A DNA stretch of 64,000 nt from assembly GCA_002633005.1 (NCBI GenBank), contig NMRA01000353.1:69625-133624 (forward strand). The letters run 5' to 3'. The notes below the pieces were generated by a model, which made no database searches, was not told where the DNA came from, and was given only the letters and a program-made list of their open reading frames with translations. Made by a program: the position numbers and the translations under genes. Positions 1 through 12,200 of the stretch are shown piece by piece. This DNA is from Phoronis australis. Its lineage: Eukaryota > Phoronida > Phoronidae. The stretch's first letter is position 1. Each line of letters begins with the position of its first letter.

Positions 1-846
1 CCGAATAGCTTCTTCGCTTTGGGCCTTAGCCTCATTTTAGGGACATACTTAGCAGGGATTGCATTCACTGATGCACCACAATCTATTTGAAAGCGAATAT
101 TCTGTCCGTTTACTTTCATTGTCACATAGATTAGCTTATCAGACTCGACAGCATTTACGTTAACGGAGTTGAGATAGCCATCATCACTGTCTTCACCAAC
201 AGTGTTCACATTGCGTTTAGGTTTTCTCACTTACAAACAGCCGCAAAGTGATTTCGGTTGCCGCATGCTTTGCAGGTTTGTCCATAAGCCGGACACAATT
301 CTTTTCTCAAAGCATGCATTTTGGCACAGAATTGACATTTCTTAATGTTCCTAGCCTTCTCCTCTTTCTTAGGCTTAGTGCGCTTAACTGTGCGGACCTC
401 AGTCGCAAGTGACATTGATTTCAACCTGGCAGCCGTTGCCTCAGTAGCTCTGCACATGTCAATGCACTTGGTCAGGCTCAAATCTTGAACCTCTAACAAA
501 GCTTTTCTCCGCAGTACATCGTTGTCAATGCCCGTTACAATTCTGTCTCTGAGCAGGGTGTCTTTCATGCAGTCGCAGAATTGACAGTTGCGCTGCAAAT
601 GTCGTAGGTTTGTCAAGAAAACATCAAAAGACTCACCTTGCTGCCTCAACGAGTTGAACAAATACCTTTCATATGTGACGTTGGTCTGTCCAATGATATA
701 GTCGTCAAAGCGTGTAATGGTTCTTGCGACAGTCTTCTCACCATTGAATGTGAAGCCGTTGTAAATTCTCAGAGCGTCCGTGCCAATGCAGTTTAAAAAC
801 ATTGCCAGTTTATCATGTACTCTTCAGATTGTCCATCGAGCTTTCC
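1..846 (-). pseudogene. Ty3/gypsy-type gag-protease fragment, second copy
   Basis: On the minus strand this encodes a retroelement gag with a zinc knuckle (C-x2-C-x4-H-x4-C type, ending FAAVCK near position 229), then the start of an aspartic-protease region. It is nearly the same sequence as 1507-2339, so the two are duplicate pieces of one element. A two-base insertion near 230 breaks the frame just after the zinc knuckle, and the window edge truncates the protease side. The similarity ends near 846, where a short AT-rich triplication and an N begin. This looks like a dead copy or an assembly join of two copies. Confidence 0.8.
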
Positions 847-921
847 CTTACAAAAATGAACTTAAGTTTTCATCGAAAAACTTAAGTTTTTGGTCTGAAA
901 AACTTAAGTTTTCATTCCCGN
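847..921. repeat. Short triplicated AACTTAAGTTTT segment next to an N
   Basis: The palindrome-like string AACTTAAGTTTT occurs three times at intervals of about 25 bases, followed by an N at 921. It sits exactly at the junction between the two gypsy fragments, so it marks either a real rearrangement or a scaffold join. Confidence 0.6.
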
Positions 922-2467
922 ACCACATGCCAATAGCCGGATTTCAGGTCAACAGTCGAGATAATTCTTGCTTTCGTCAGCTCTGGCAAAACATCATTAA
1001 GTAGAAGTGTTCTCTTTTCAGAGCCTTGTTCAAGGGTCGGGGATCTATGCATATTCTGAGATCGCCTGATTTCTTTGTCGCTACCACGAGACTGCTTACC
1101 CAATCGGTTGGCTTATTCACGGGCGCTAGTACCTTTTGGTCGGTCAGCTTATCCAATTCCAGTTTTAATTTAGGCTTCAACATTGCTGGAAGTTGTCTGG
1201 CAGGCATAACAACTGGAGTTACGGCAGTATCAACTTCCAGGTGTACCACACCAGGTAGTGTTCCAATATCATCATTGAAAATGTCTGCATATTTCCCAAG
1301 CAGATCGCCACGGTTCTCAATGCTACACATATTTTCACTATTCACAGTTATCAGACCCATCTGTTTGCATGTGTCTGCTCCTAGAATGGGCGTCAAATTC
1401 TCTGACATCACACAGAATTCGAAGTTGTAGCATCTACCATTGGCAGGATTCTCAATTTTGGCTGTACCCTCTCCTAATGGTTTGATTCCTTCTGAACCAC
1501 ACCACCCGAATAACTTCTTCGTTGGGGGCTTTAGCCTCATTTTAGGGACATACTTAGCAGGGATTGCATTCACTGATGCACCACAATCTATTTGAAAGCG
1601 AATATTCTGTCCGTTCACTTTCATTGTCGCATAGATTAGCTTATCAGACTCGACAGCATTTACGTTAACGGAGTTGAGATAGCCATCATCACTGTCTTCA
1701 CCAACAGTGTTCACATTGCGTTTAGGTTTTCTCTTACAAACAGCCGCAAAGTGATTTCGGTTGCCGCATGCTTTGCAGGTTTGTCCATAAGCCGGACACA
1801 ATTCTTTGCTCATAGCATGCATTTTGGCACAGAACTGACATTTCTTAATGTTCCTAGCCTTCTGCTCTTTCTTAGGCTTAGTGCGCTTAACTGTGTGGAC
1901 CTCATTCGCATGTGACATTGATTTCAACCTGGCAGCCGTTGCCTCAGTAGCTCTGCACATGTCAATGCACTTGGTCAGGCTCAAATCTTGAACCTCTAAC
2001 AAAGTTTTTCTCAGTTCATCATTGTCAATGCCCGTTACAATTCTGTCTCTGAGCAGGGTGTCTTTCATGCAGTCGCAGAATTGACAGTTGCGCTGCAAAT
2101 GTCGTAGGTTTGTCAAGAAAACATCAAAAGACTCACCTCGCTGCTTCAAAGAGTTGAACAAATACCTTTCATATGTGACGTTGGTCTGTCCAATGATGTA
2201 GTCATCAAAGCGTGTGATGGTTGTTGCGACGGTCTTCTCACCATCGAATGTAAAACCGTTGTAAATTCTCAGAGCGTCCGTGCCAATGCAGTTTAAAAAC
2301 ATTGCCAGTTTATACTCTTCAGGTTGTCCATCGAGCTTTGACAAAAGGGCATAATTAGTCCACTGTTGCCTCCACAGTTCCCACTGTCCGATTCTGTCAG
2401 CGGCGGACAAATCCAGTGTCTGTGGTGGTTTGATTGCGGGTAGGAATTTGTCAGTTCCCTCAGCCAT
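922..2467 (-). pseudogene. Ty3/gypsy-type gag-protease-reverse transcriptase, 5' part only
   Basis: The likely start is the ATG at 2467 (MAEGTD); an in-frame ATG at 2578 also exists but lies over the primer-binding-like site. In order the frame gives a gag core, a CCHC zinc knuckle (CKACGNRNHFAAVC), a retropepsin-like segment (IDCGAS in place of the usual DTG/DSG context, then ILGAD) and the beginning of a reverse transcriptase (SSLVVATKKSG, CIDPRPLN). Near 1003 the frame shifts; the next piece of reverse transcriptase (TVDLKSGYWHV) is in another frame and stops at the N at 921. The rest of pol is missing. Gag and pol are in one frame, as in many metazoan Ty3/gypsy elements. I call it non-functional. 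Confidence 0.85.
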
Positions 2468-2541
2468 GTCAGTATCGATGTAGAATGTCTCCAACACTAA
2501 AATCTGTGTTCCACTGGCTTTAACTCTAAAACCAATGAGTT

Positions 2542-2552
2542 CGCTGCCACCA
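2542..2552 (-). other. Candidate primer-binding site and LTR edge of the gypsy element
   Basis: Read on the minus strand, TGGTGGCAGCG follows a CA dinucleotide about 75 bases before the likely gag start. That is where a tRNA primer-binding site begins in LTR retrotransposons. An AATAAA lies further upstream, near 2605, as expected inside an LTR. The outer LTR edge could not be found. Confidence 0.4.
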
Positions 2553-2818
2553 TGTATGAAAACCTCTTTCAAACACAACTCTGTGTTACGGTTTTACGTG
2601 GGTTTATTCTAGAGATCTACAAGATACATCTATTCACTATGCTGTCTAACTCTCAACTGAAAACTTGTTTGTCAGAACTAAAGATCATATGCTCATGAGT
2701 CATAATCAGATTTCAGAGAATTGTTTTGCACAACTTACACAATCTATGATTCTAGCTACCAGTGCCATATAAGGTTATGTTTTGGACTCTGCAAGTTGAA
2801 TGAAAACCACGAACATAA

Positions 2819-2935
2819 CAGGGGCCACTGTCTGTACTGGGGCCACTGTGTGTACTGGGGCCACTGTCTGTACTGGGGCCACTGTCTGTACTGGGGCCAC
2901 TGTCTGTACTGGGGCCACTGTCTGTACTGGGGCCA
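2819..2935. repeat. 18-bp minisatellite, about 6 copies
   Basis: The unit GGGGCCACTGTCTGTACT is repeated head to tail with almost no variation. Because 18 is divisible by three, several frames stay open across it; those readings are not genes. Confidence 0.95.
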
Positions 2936-2939
2936 GTTG

Positions 2940-3620
2940 AGGCTGTGATACTGTATAGGCTGAAACATTTACTTACACTAAATACTTTGAGCTTTAGCCA
3001 ATCACAGCCGTAGTTGTAGGCTTACCCCTGTACACAGTGTATTGTTGAACTTCTCAGTCAGGGATTACAGCTGTAATAGCGATTACGTTTAGTGAGATTG
3101 TCTTTGGTAATGAAAATGAAATTTCAAATTTGGCATTTCAATCCTTTTTGGTGGTTGTGGTCTAAAAAAGCTAGTCCACACCTGTCAATGAGACTAGGTA
3201 TATTACTGGGTTCCATTTAAGTGATAAAAGTATTGAGTAAAGATCCCTTGTGGAATCAAAAAACCGTACCTTGATGTGCAAAATGTATAACCATTTTGCC
3301 AAGCAGGGGGAGGGGCACCTGGTGTAAAATTTCAGCATTACTGATAGTGTCCTGTAATTTCCCTTCGATGAGTACACAGAGGTGTATCTTGGTGGAAGAG
3401 TCTAATACTCTGAGTGTTCACTACACTGAAAGTTTACTACTCGGAAGGTTTACTGCACTGAATGTTCACTGCCATTACGGCTCAGGCTATTCATAATCCA
3501 TATGGGATAATAAAACAATTATGTTCTCAGTCAGCACCATAAATCTTTTGTGAAGTGATGTTTACTTACACAGGCTAACCAAAGCTGCTTTTGCATTAGA
3601 GTTCAATGAGTTTTATTTTA
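2940..3620. other. No gene seen
   Basis: This is AT-rich single-copy-looking sequence between the gypsy fragment and the heat-shock-like promoter. No coding frame of convincing composition or splice structure is visible on either strand. Confidence 0.5.
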
Positions 3621-3621
3621 C

Positions 3622-3784
3622 TGTTCTAGAAGTTTCCAGAATGTTTGTGGTTAATATAGAATGACAGTCTGGAATATTCTTAAGTCTAGTAAATGATTGT
3701 ATAACAATTGGGTAGATTCTGGAAAGTTCTAGAATCTGCTTGAAATATTGAAAAGTCCGAAAACATTGTAAGCGACTATAAATA
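3622..3784 (+). promoter_or_regulatory. Heat-shock-element cluster with TATA box (promoter or LTR U3)
   Basis: Two four-unit heat shock elements are present: TTCtaGAAgtTTCcaGAA at 3624-3641 and TTCtgGAAagTTCtaGAA at 3717-3734, plus a two-unit GAAtaTTC at 3672-3679. A TATA box (TATAAATA, 3777-3784) follows 43 bases after the last element. TCAGT initiator-like strings occur at 3819 and 3829. This is the layout of an inducible hsp promoter. No heat-shock protein gene follows; the next coding exon is that of the nuclease gene at 4893. The block begins TGTTCTAGAA, so it may instead be the U3 of a solo LTR; no target-site duplication was found. Confidence 0.65.
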
Positions 3785-4892
3785 ACGAGGCACGGGTTTT
3801 GTGGCAGTTTGTTGAAAGTCAGTAAAAGTCAGTTGCGTTGAGTTAAAGTTACAGTTGAGTAACAGTTATAGAATCAGCTGTTACAGCGTTAATCAATAGA
3901 GTCGGCTTTAAAGAGAGCAGTAACAAGTATAACTGTTACAGTTGCTTGAAGTGTCTCAGAAGTTCATCACAAGTCAAGGCTTGGCATCACTGGCTAGAGT
4001 ATAGAACAGACATTAGTGGACGTATTGTTTGAGTAGACTTCTGAACATATGGTGTATAAAGTGCTTAACTTGAACCAGTCTTCAGTCTATCATCACACCA
4101 AAACCTATTAGCATCGGTTGGTAACAACCTGCGCCCACCCATCCATGGGAGAAATGTGGCTGTCACTGAAAATTCTCAGTTTTTGCATTTGCAAGTTGTG
4201 TGATTTAATCAGTTGATCCACATTGTCTGCAGTGAAAGATTGGAAACTTTGCCATTTTTGAAACTTGTTTGGGGAATGTATAGTGTACGCCAAATTCCAT
4301 TGTGGGGGGGGTTGGGCACTAGTTGAACATAGTGGTGCCTGATTTTGAGAACGAGGCACTCACTGGTGAAAATGGTTTTCCATATCGGAGTCTGCTCTAT
4401 TTGACCAGTGCCGAGGGTGTACTTTTGTCATAAGGCGCTCCCTTATTCAGTTATCTGTTTGTTCTGTAGGGCTATTTAGATCATTAAGATATTGAAATAT
4501 GATGTGCACAAACCAAGGCAACAAAGGCTTTTTGTGTAAAGCCTGTGGAATGTCCTGGTACAAGATCTTAACTTCTATTGGAAAATGTGGGCTGATTCGT
4601 TGTTAATTCAAGGTATTTAAACTTTAATTGTCTTTAGTTTTAAGTTAAAGTTATATTTAAAGTTTAAGGTTTGCACATACAAATACCTTACAGACATTTA
4701 AGGTCAGTGTGGTAGTGTCAATACACTACTTGAAATCAGTCTAATTTGAAATAGTTTGAAACAACATAATTATCTCTGTGTGATTTCCATCTCTAATTGC
4801 AAACTGTATTGGTGACTGATACCACTAAATGCTGTTGGTTCTGCTTGAACTCTTCGCAAATTGAAACCTAACAATCTGCCATTTATTTTCAG

Positions 4893-6250
4893 CAAATAAG
4901 ACGTCACTTGCAGTCGGTCAAGATTGATGAGCTGTTTATGAAACAGCCTGATGGAAGCTACATGGCTCTGTCAGATGACAGGTAGTACTGTATTTATACC
5001 CATTCATTGTACTCACCCTTCGCTCTCTGTGTGTGCATAAGTGACTCTTACTGTATAGACCTGTCTTTACACCCGTTCATTGTAGTGACTATTCTCTGTC
5101 TGTGGGTGCGTAAGTGACTTATTACTGTGTAGACCGATCTTGATATCTAATTCATTTTACTGACCCTTCTCTGTGTATTTGACCCAGGTATCCATTTCAG
5201 CGCTTGGAGCATTGACTCGTATCGAAAAAAGGTCATCTATCTTTCAGATCTGTCGCCCATTATTCCATTCAACCCAACTCTATTCTGGAGACTGTGTCTA
5301 ACCCGCTGTGGGTAGCAGCCATGCAGATCTTGCATTTTGAAGCAACCATGAAGCTCAATCAAGAGTTTGAGGACCGCAAAAAGCGCAACATGTGGGAACA
5401 GTCTCAGATTAGGAAAAGGACCATCATGTCTGTCTTGTACAACTCTAAAAAGTATGATGTGATTTTCTTAACTTCTGTATAGAAGAGTGTGAATTATTAA
5501 CCTTGGATATATCTAGTAGCTACACTGAACTTTGTTACCAGATGAGTCATCAGTGTCAGTTAATATGCTTTTGGAAAGTCTTTAATCAAAAATGTTGCAT
5601 GCGTTCTTTCCTTTTTACCTTTTATGAAATGATTTTCAGTTGTGTACTGAAGTCTTTGATATTGTCTGTGTATTTGCCACATGAATATATGTTTTGCGAG
5701 ATAAGTAGAGCAGTGGCTTTTTGTCCCACTTCCTGTGACGTCATGGAGGTAACTTGCTACTACATAGCAGAAATTCGCCTGAATTTTGTGAGGCCCCTTG
5801 TTGGTTTTCAAGACTATGGATGCCTGATGAGGCTCTGCAATGAGATGGTGACTCTGCCTCATTTCCAATGTTCTGAAAGTTGCAAGTGGTCTACTGACTG
5901 TCGTTTTCATTTCTATTTTTCTAGGAATGGTAAGCCAACTCAGATCATCATTTGTATTAGATTAGAACTACTTTTCCAACACCTATAATTACAAATGGGG
6001 ATTTTTTTGCCATTCAGGGAAAGCGACCGACAACCTCCTTTTTTTCTGAGAGAGGATGATCTCAATGCATTTTTGCAGCAGCTTGCTAGAAAAGGTGCTG
6101 AAATGTCTCCGATTACTCTACTATGTTTGAAGAATTATCGCATCCAGTTTGAAGAAGTGGATGTAAAGCAGGAGGAAGACCCCATAGGTTCCTTCGTAAG
6201 TCGTTACAGAAGAATACTGGCCGAGGAATACGGGGGTAACCAAACAATGG
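4893..6250 (+). CDS. N-terminal exons 1-3 of the nuclease gene
   Basis: Exons 4893-4981, 5248-5451 and 6018-6250 encode a helical, charged region without a domain I can name firmly. It includes SNPLWVAAMQILHFEA followed by a Lys/Arg-rich helix. The NPLW...W/L pattern recalls the N-terminal helical region of MUS81 (which begins NPLF...), but that is weak. The ends read AG|GTAGTA, AA|GTATGA and GG|GTAAGA. The long frame that continues past 5451 and the one at 5503-5988 are intron read-through. Confidence 0.7.
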
Positions 6251-9200
6251 GTAAGATTGACCTCAGCTGCAAATATCACCATTGCAGATTGCAACAATAT
6301 TTTGGCCAAGAATTTGTGTCCCAAATGTATTGTCTATGTTAGAATGGAAGAAACGATTCGAAGTGGGAAAAATTATCTAATCTATAAGAATTGAATTTAG
6401 TCATATTCGATTCATATTCTGTTCCAGAAAAAATCAGTTTGTTCAACAAAAATTGCTATTGTGCTTTTAGAAATGAACTAAGTTCTGGGACTAAAACATA
6501 AATTAAGGAAGGTACCCACTTTGAAGGGAAACGAACAAACAAATTTAGAATTATTTTAAGTGAATATTTTTTTATTTTTCATTGAAAATTAAAAAGATGT
6601 GCTGGTTTCTTAAGGTTATGACCCTGACACTGACCTAGACCCATCTGCTGGCATCAATAACAGAAAGAGAAGAAAGACAGCTCCACCTGGTGGTGGTGTG
6701 TCCAGAAACAAGAGAGCCAATCCTACCATTGGTGTTGATTTGTTGAACAAAGGTGGCGCCGCTGCTGGAGCCAGAAGCCGACCAAAAAAGGTGTTTAAGA
6801 CTGTTGTTGCTTTTGGAAGTTAACTCATCTAAATGTCTTCAATGTGTGTTGTGAATTATGTCTCAATTTGTACAGTTCTCCCACAAGTAAAATAACTTAC
6901 TTGGTTGGTTTTAACTTTTCAGGGTCTATTCGAAGTTGTAAATTTGCACATTTTATCACATATCACATTTTGTGTCTTGAAAATAAACATCGAAATTGAC
7001 ATCCTTGTGTAATGAACGCATTAGCCGGATTCTGAGATGTCCATGAAAACCACTCCTATGTGTTTTCTAGTTTATGTTACTTACAAATAATGTTTTTGTT
7101 AACAATCTGTTCTTTACCAGTGTGTCTTCTGCTGATATATCTGCATGTGATGAGTATTTGATCCATGGTGCATAGTATCTTGTTCCTCTGTTTTTTGGTA
7201 GGAAAGATATTGTGATGACTGTGGGGAAGACTACCAGACTGTTGCTGCATTCTATTGCCCTGACTGTGAAGGAGGTCTGGCATTATGTGCTATCTGTTGC
7301 GATACCATTCACAGAGGTGCTGCCAGAAGAAATCACCAGGTGGCAGGTAAGTGATGATTGTCAATAGTAATAGTGGTCCTACTGATCATTTTTATGGTCG
7401 TGTCCATCATTGATGACAACTAAACAGTGCAAGTATATGACAATAGTCACTTCCCTGGATACCGCAGTGCCCTCTGATTCTGCTGGGTTTACCCACAATG
7501 CTGCACGTCCATAGTGCACTTAGCCTGCAGTTGTACTGTGGTGCTGTGCTAATCACTATTTTTGCATTAAAAACTACTCTACTGTTTTAATAAGTACAGT
7601 TTATTGTTGCATATTGAGTTGCAATGCAGACATGATTAATTTTAAAAAGATGTATGAGGCTTGAGAATTCAGTTTTTCACTTGTCTGCCTAGGCTCACAA
7701 ATGTAATTTTTGCCCTTTTTTTGAAAATTAGGTCAATCAAAAAATGCACTTTCCTACCTCCATAAAAGAGGAGAATTGAATACGCGATGTGGGAATCATC
7801 TATTTACCAACTAGGTTCCTAAATATAAATATAAATTGTTGCTAAAGTTCTGCTCCTTATTTTTTTGCTGTTTACAGTATCGTCTGGTTACGACTACCTA
7901 TAAAATCAATCGTGATTTAGAAATTCCAACGATTGCAATCTTGTGGTGTTCGTTTATTGAAGAATGTTAGTCAGCGTAAACAGCTTTTGCATATGTTGCA
8001 AGTTGATGTGTGTCATGACACTGAAGGCCGGGTTGACATGGCACGAGTTGATGTGTGTCATGACACTGAAGGCTGGGTTGACATGGCACGAGTTGATGTG
8101 TGTCATGACACTGAAGGCCGGGTTGACATGGCACGAGTTGATGTGTGTCATGACACTGAAGGCCGGGTTGACATGGCACGAGTTGATGTGTGTCATGACA
8201 CTGAAGGCCGGGTTGACATGGCACAAGTTGATGTGTGTCATGACACTCTCGGAACACGCAGCTATTGACACTAAGTTATTTTGCTCATGCACAAGATAAC
8301 AGTTACGCGAAGGTAAATATGAATTAATATTTACTAAATGCTTTTGGATTTCATTTTTCAGTTCTATCCAACTTGGCAAAGATTTTTTAATGTAACAGAT
8401 CTCCATGCTTGAATATTTTCGGGCTGTCACAATCTTTAGCTACCACAATCGAACCCATCGTAAATGTCCGGGGGTGTCTGTCTTGTGTGTCAAGCATGCA
8501 AGTCCATTAGGAAATGTTTATGCAGTGTGCACATGTGTTGATAGTGTTTACTTATAAAATGTGTGCAAATACTGAAGTTAGGGGACATCGTGTACTCAAT
8601 ATGCATGGTAAAGTCAGGAGGACATTGCGTACTCAATATGCATGGTGAAGTCAGGGGGACATCATGTACTCAATATGCATGGTGAAGTCCATTTCCCTAC
8701 TCTGGAATGTAATGAAATTTCTTGGAAAATGTCAATGTCATCCATACTAACTCACTGGAAAAATTTTGCACACAGTTAAGATGGCCAACAACAGCATACT
8801 TAACAAAGGGAGGTTGCAGCGTTAGCGTCAATCAGGCACAAGTTAGGTTACTGTTTGTGCTTAAAGAAGAAGAAGAGTGCCACTTTTCACTAATTGTTAG
8901 AGAAAAATATGTGGATAATTATTGATGGTCGTATTGTTAGAGTGTCTGTGAACCTGGAGAGGATACCATACCTTTTGTTGTGTGTAATCCCGTTCATAGA
9001 TGAAATTGTTGTTCTTTGATTCTCTCCCATTTCTGCTTTATTTGTAGACATTTCAACTGCACCAAAGCAGACTAAACAATATGCTCCAGAGGTGGGTGCT
9101 GTGAATTAGTTTGCTTTAAAATATTGCTTGTATGTCAGGTTAAATGTCTTTCAGCTTTTTTCAACCCTGTTATACTGGTCATTGACTGGTCACTGACTGG

Positions 9201-12200
9201 TCATTCCTTTAACAAACAGCTGAAAAACGTTTTTGTGATTATTGTTGGATGGAATATACTTTTTGATGTTATTAGTTTTGACCAGACCTATTAAGGAGAA
9301 TGCCATCCAAAAAACAAAATATTTTGTATCAGTTTAGATCGAGTAGTTCCGCTCGATAACAGCAAGTACAGTTCTTTTACCTGACACCTGACGGCAGAAG
9401 GTGTTGAAATTAAGCGATGACGTCAGAAGTACGAACACGATCTGCTCAGCAGTTCACAACACGCTTACTGGTGTGAGCTTATCGCTTGAATTCATCGTTT
9501 TACACCAATAAATCTTCAAAATTTGATGTAAATCTCTTACAAATACATCGAGTTATTGAACAAACGTGTTGTTTTGTTTTGCTGTTATGGATTTATAAGT
9601 ATTTAAACGTACCGTAGCCTACAAAGTTTGATTGGCCAATTTACCAAGGTCGGTCGCGAGAGTTTGGGGTCTGATAAATTCGAATCATTCTTTCGTGAAA
9701 TACAGACAGGAGAACATAGCTGTGGGTTTTAATTTTAGACTTGGAATTTTTTCAGTTCTTAACACAAAACGCTTGTTATCCTGGCCAGTGGCTCGGAACC
9801 CAATCAGGCCCATCGTTGCCGGACTGAAGACATCACGAACATTAAACCAGCCAAAGTTGGAAACTAAACTTCCAGTCACGAAAAGACTGTACTAGTGAGC
9901 CAAAGAAATAATATGCACGTGATTATTTTGATGAATTAGCTGCGAAACTGCAAATCTACGTACTTTTCGGGAGCCGCGAAGTCAGGTTCCCCTTCCACAG
10001 AACTGTCAAAGCAAAAGTTGTACAGTAACAATGATTTGAATAATGTATATGTTTTTCTATATAGAGATTTCCCTAACACACGGCCTCGGTGCACAGCCAA
10101 TTAGCTTTATTGCATCTGAACCCGGTAACGCAGTGATTTATTCATTGCTGGCTTCTCAAAACATTTGCACTCACGAACACTCCAAAGGCATTACAAATTG
10201 TATCTAATGAGACACGCTTCGTTTCAGTTTTATAAAACCTTTGGTTAGGGTGAGAATAATTCATTTTGAAACAGAACACACAATAATAAACGTCATCATG
10301 GCAACTCACTGTAACCCAATCATAATCTAGTTGCTTTGAATGCTAATTTCTTTGTATTCCTCCTTCAGCCCTACAAAGCACCCTTTGCCTTACTGGTCGC
10401 CCTGTACAGCGGATACAATGAAACACCCAAGAAACTTAGCATGGCTGAAGATGAAGTGAAAGAAAGAGCTCAGAAGTTAACTGACACTGATCTTAATGAT
10501 CGACAATATGGTAATAGGCAATGGGTGCTATGGTAACAGAGGTGTGGACAGTATGGTAATAGGCAACAGGTGCTATGGTAACAGAGGTGTGGACAATATG
10601 GTTATAGGCTGGGGGTGCTATGGTAACGGGGGTGTGGGCAATATGGTAATAGGCAACGGGTGCTATGGTAACAGAGGTGTGAATAATATGGCAATAGGCA
10701 NAATATGGTAATAGGCAACGGGTGCTATTTTAACGGGGGTGTGGGCAATATGGTAATAGGCAATGGGTGCTATGGTAACAGAGGTGTGAATAATATGCTA
10801 ATAGGCAGCGGGTGCAGTATGGTTACTTGGGTGAGGGTTAGATGGGAGGTGGAGGGAATGGCATTGGTTTATGAAGTAGGATTTGTGTAGAAAATATAGA
10901 AAAGGACAGACTTGGGATTCCATGTTACATTCTGCCAAAAGTTTACTTAGCCTGATTATTGATAAAGCATGAATATTGTATGACATGAAATTATGTAACA
11001 GGTTATTTGGTGATAGGCCACGATGAAAAACCAGCAACTTTACTTTAAGTGAAATTGTGTACTGTATAACACATGCAACGAAATGCAGAATTTAGTTTAG
11101 AGACAGATTACTGAATCAACTTAACGGGGTCATTATAAATGATATGAATGTTGTGAAGGAAATGGTCTTCTTCAGTATTATGTTTGGAGGGACAGAAAGT
11201 GGAGTTTCCTATAAAGCCTTGTTCCCACTATTAGTATGTTCGCACGAGTGTCTAAATTGCAAATCAAAATGTGACACCAATTTTTGCCCTTAGTTTTTTT
11301 ACTCGCCATCGGAATTTCTCTTAAGTGACAATTGATGTCAAAACAAATTCACTGTGCAATAAATTGATTACTGTGACTATAACCAAAGCCCTCTTACTGC
11401 TGTGCATGTGTGTCCTGTGAAGTAAGTGGTCTGGCTATAAAAGTTCTTGCGAAAACACCAGGGGTGAGTGGTACAGCTGGCAAAGTGACCCTTGTTACCG
11501 TTCACATGACGGGCGCTTTTGCTTTCTAGTGAAAACGCTAGAATTTTAGGCAGATTGTGAATGGAGTATGTAAATTCATTTATCTAATGGAACAATTATT
11601 ATGTTACTCCACATAATTTTTTTTGCTTGGCAGTTTGTATGCTACACACCACATTTGTTGATTGACCAACGTGGAATTTACACACAGCATGTGTCTTGTC
11701 AATTGGTTTGTTTTGGTTGAAAGACTCAAGGTGGCACTGTGATTGCCTTTTTAATGTAGCCTTTTCCATAGGCATTGCTCTGGTGTCTTGTGATAGACAA
11801 TTCTGAAACTTGGTAGACCTCTGTGAATAAATATTGTCACGGACTGCAAACAGTCTGTCACACGCTTTTCTCTACAACTTAATGTTTGTGAGTTCTTTGA
11901 GATGTAGTGATGTCTGCTCTTTTATCAACAAGTTTTTTACTGGAGGTTTATTGGTTCACCAAGCTATTTGTTACTTAATCTTAAATCGTTCTTTTTATTG
12001 TCTATCATTGTTTTCATACAATTTACAATTGTTGTTCTTTTGAATGTTTTCAGTTTGAATACAGTTTTATTGTTTTAATTTCAGGAAAGTTTGTAAGTGG
12101 CTTTGACTGTATGGATCGTTCACTGATATCAAAAGGCTTAGTACAAAAAGAAGACGCTGCCAATCCAACGTATGGGTGATCACGTATTTTAATAAAACTT

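Noticed and set aside
4498-4560. Candidate first exon (MCTNQGNKGFLCKACGMSW)
   Set aside because: Its donor would end in phase 2, giving an immediate stop when joined to the phase-0 exon at 4893.
5560-5910. 116-codon minus-strand frame
   Set aside because: Lies antisense in the same intron with no motif or splice support.
5503-5988. 161-codon frame between nuclease exons 2 and 3
   Set aside because: Intron sequence: flanking exons join in phase without it, and its composition is not protein-like.
7954-8430. Long overlapping open frames on both strands
   Set aside because: They arise from a 45-bp tandem repeat, a multiple of three; the sequence is intronic.
9632-9895. Overlapping plus and minus frames in intron 6
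   Set aside because: No recognisable domain on either strand; possibly a repeat, but I could not show a second copy in this window.
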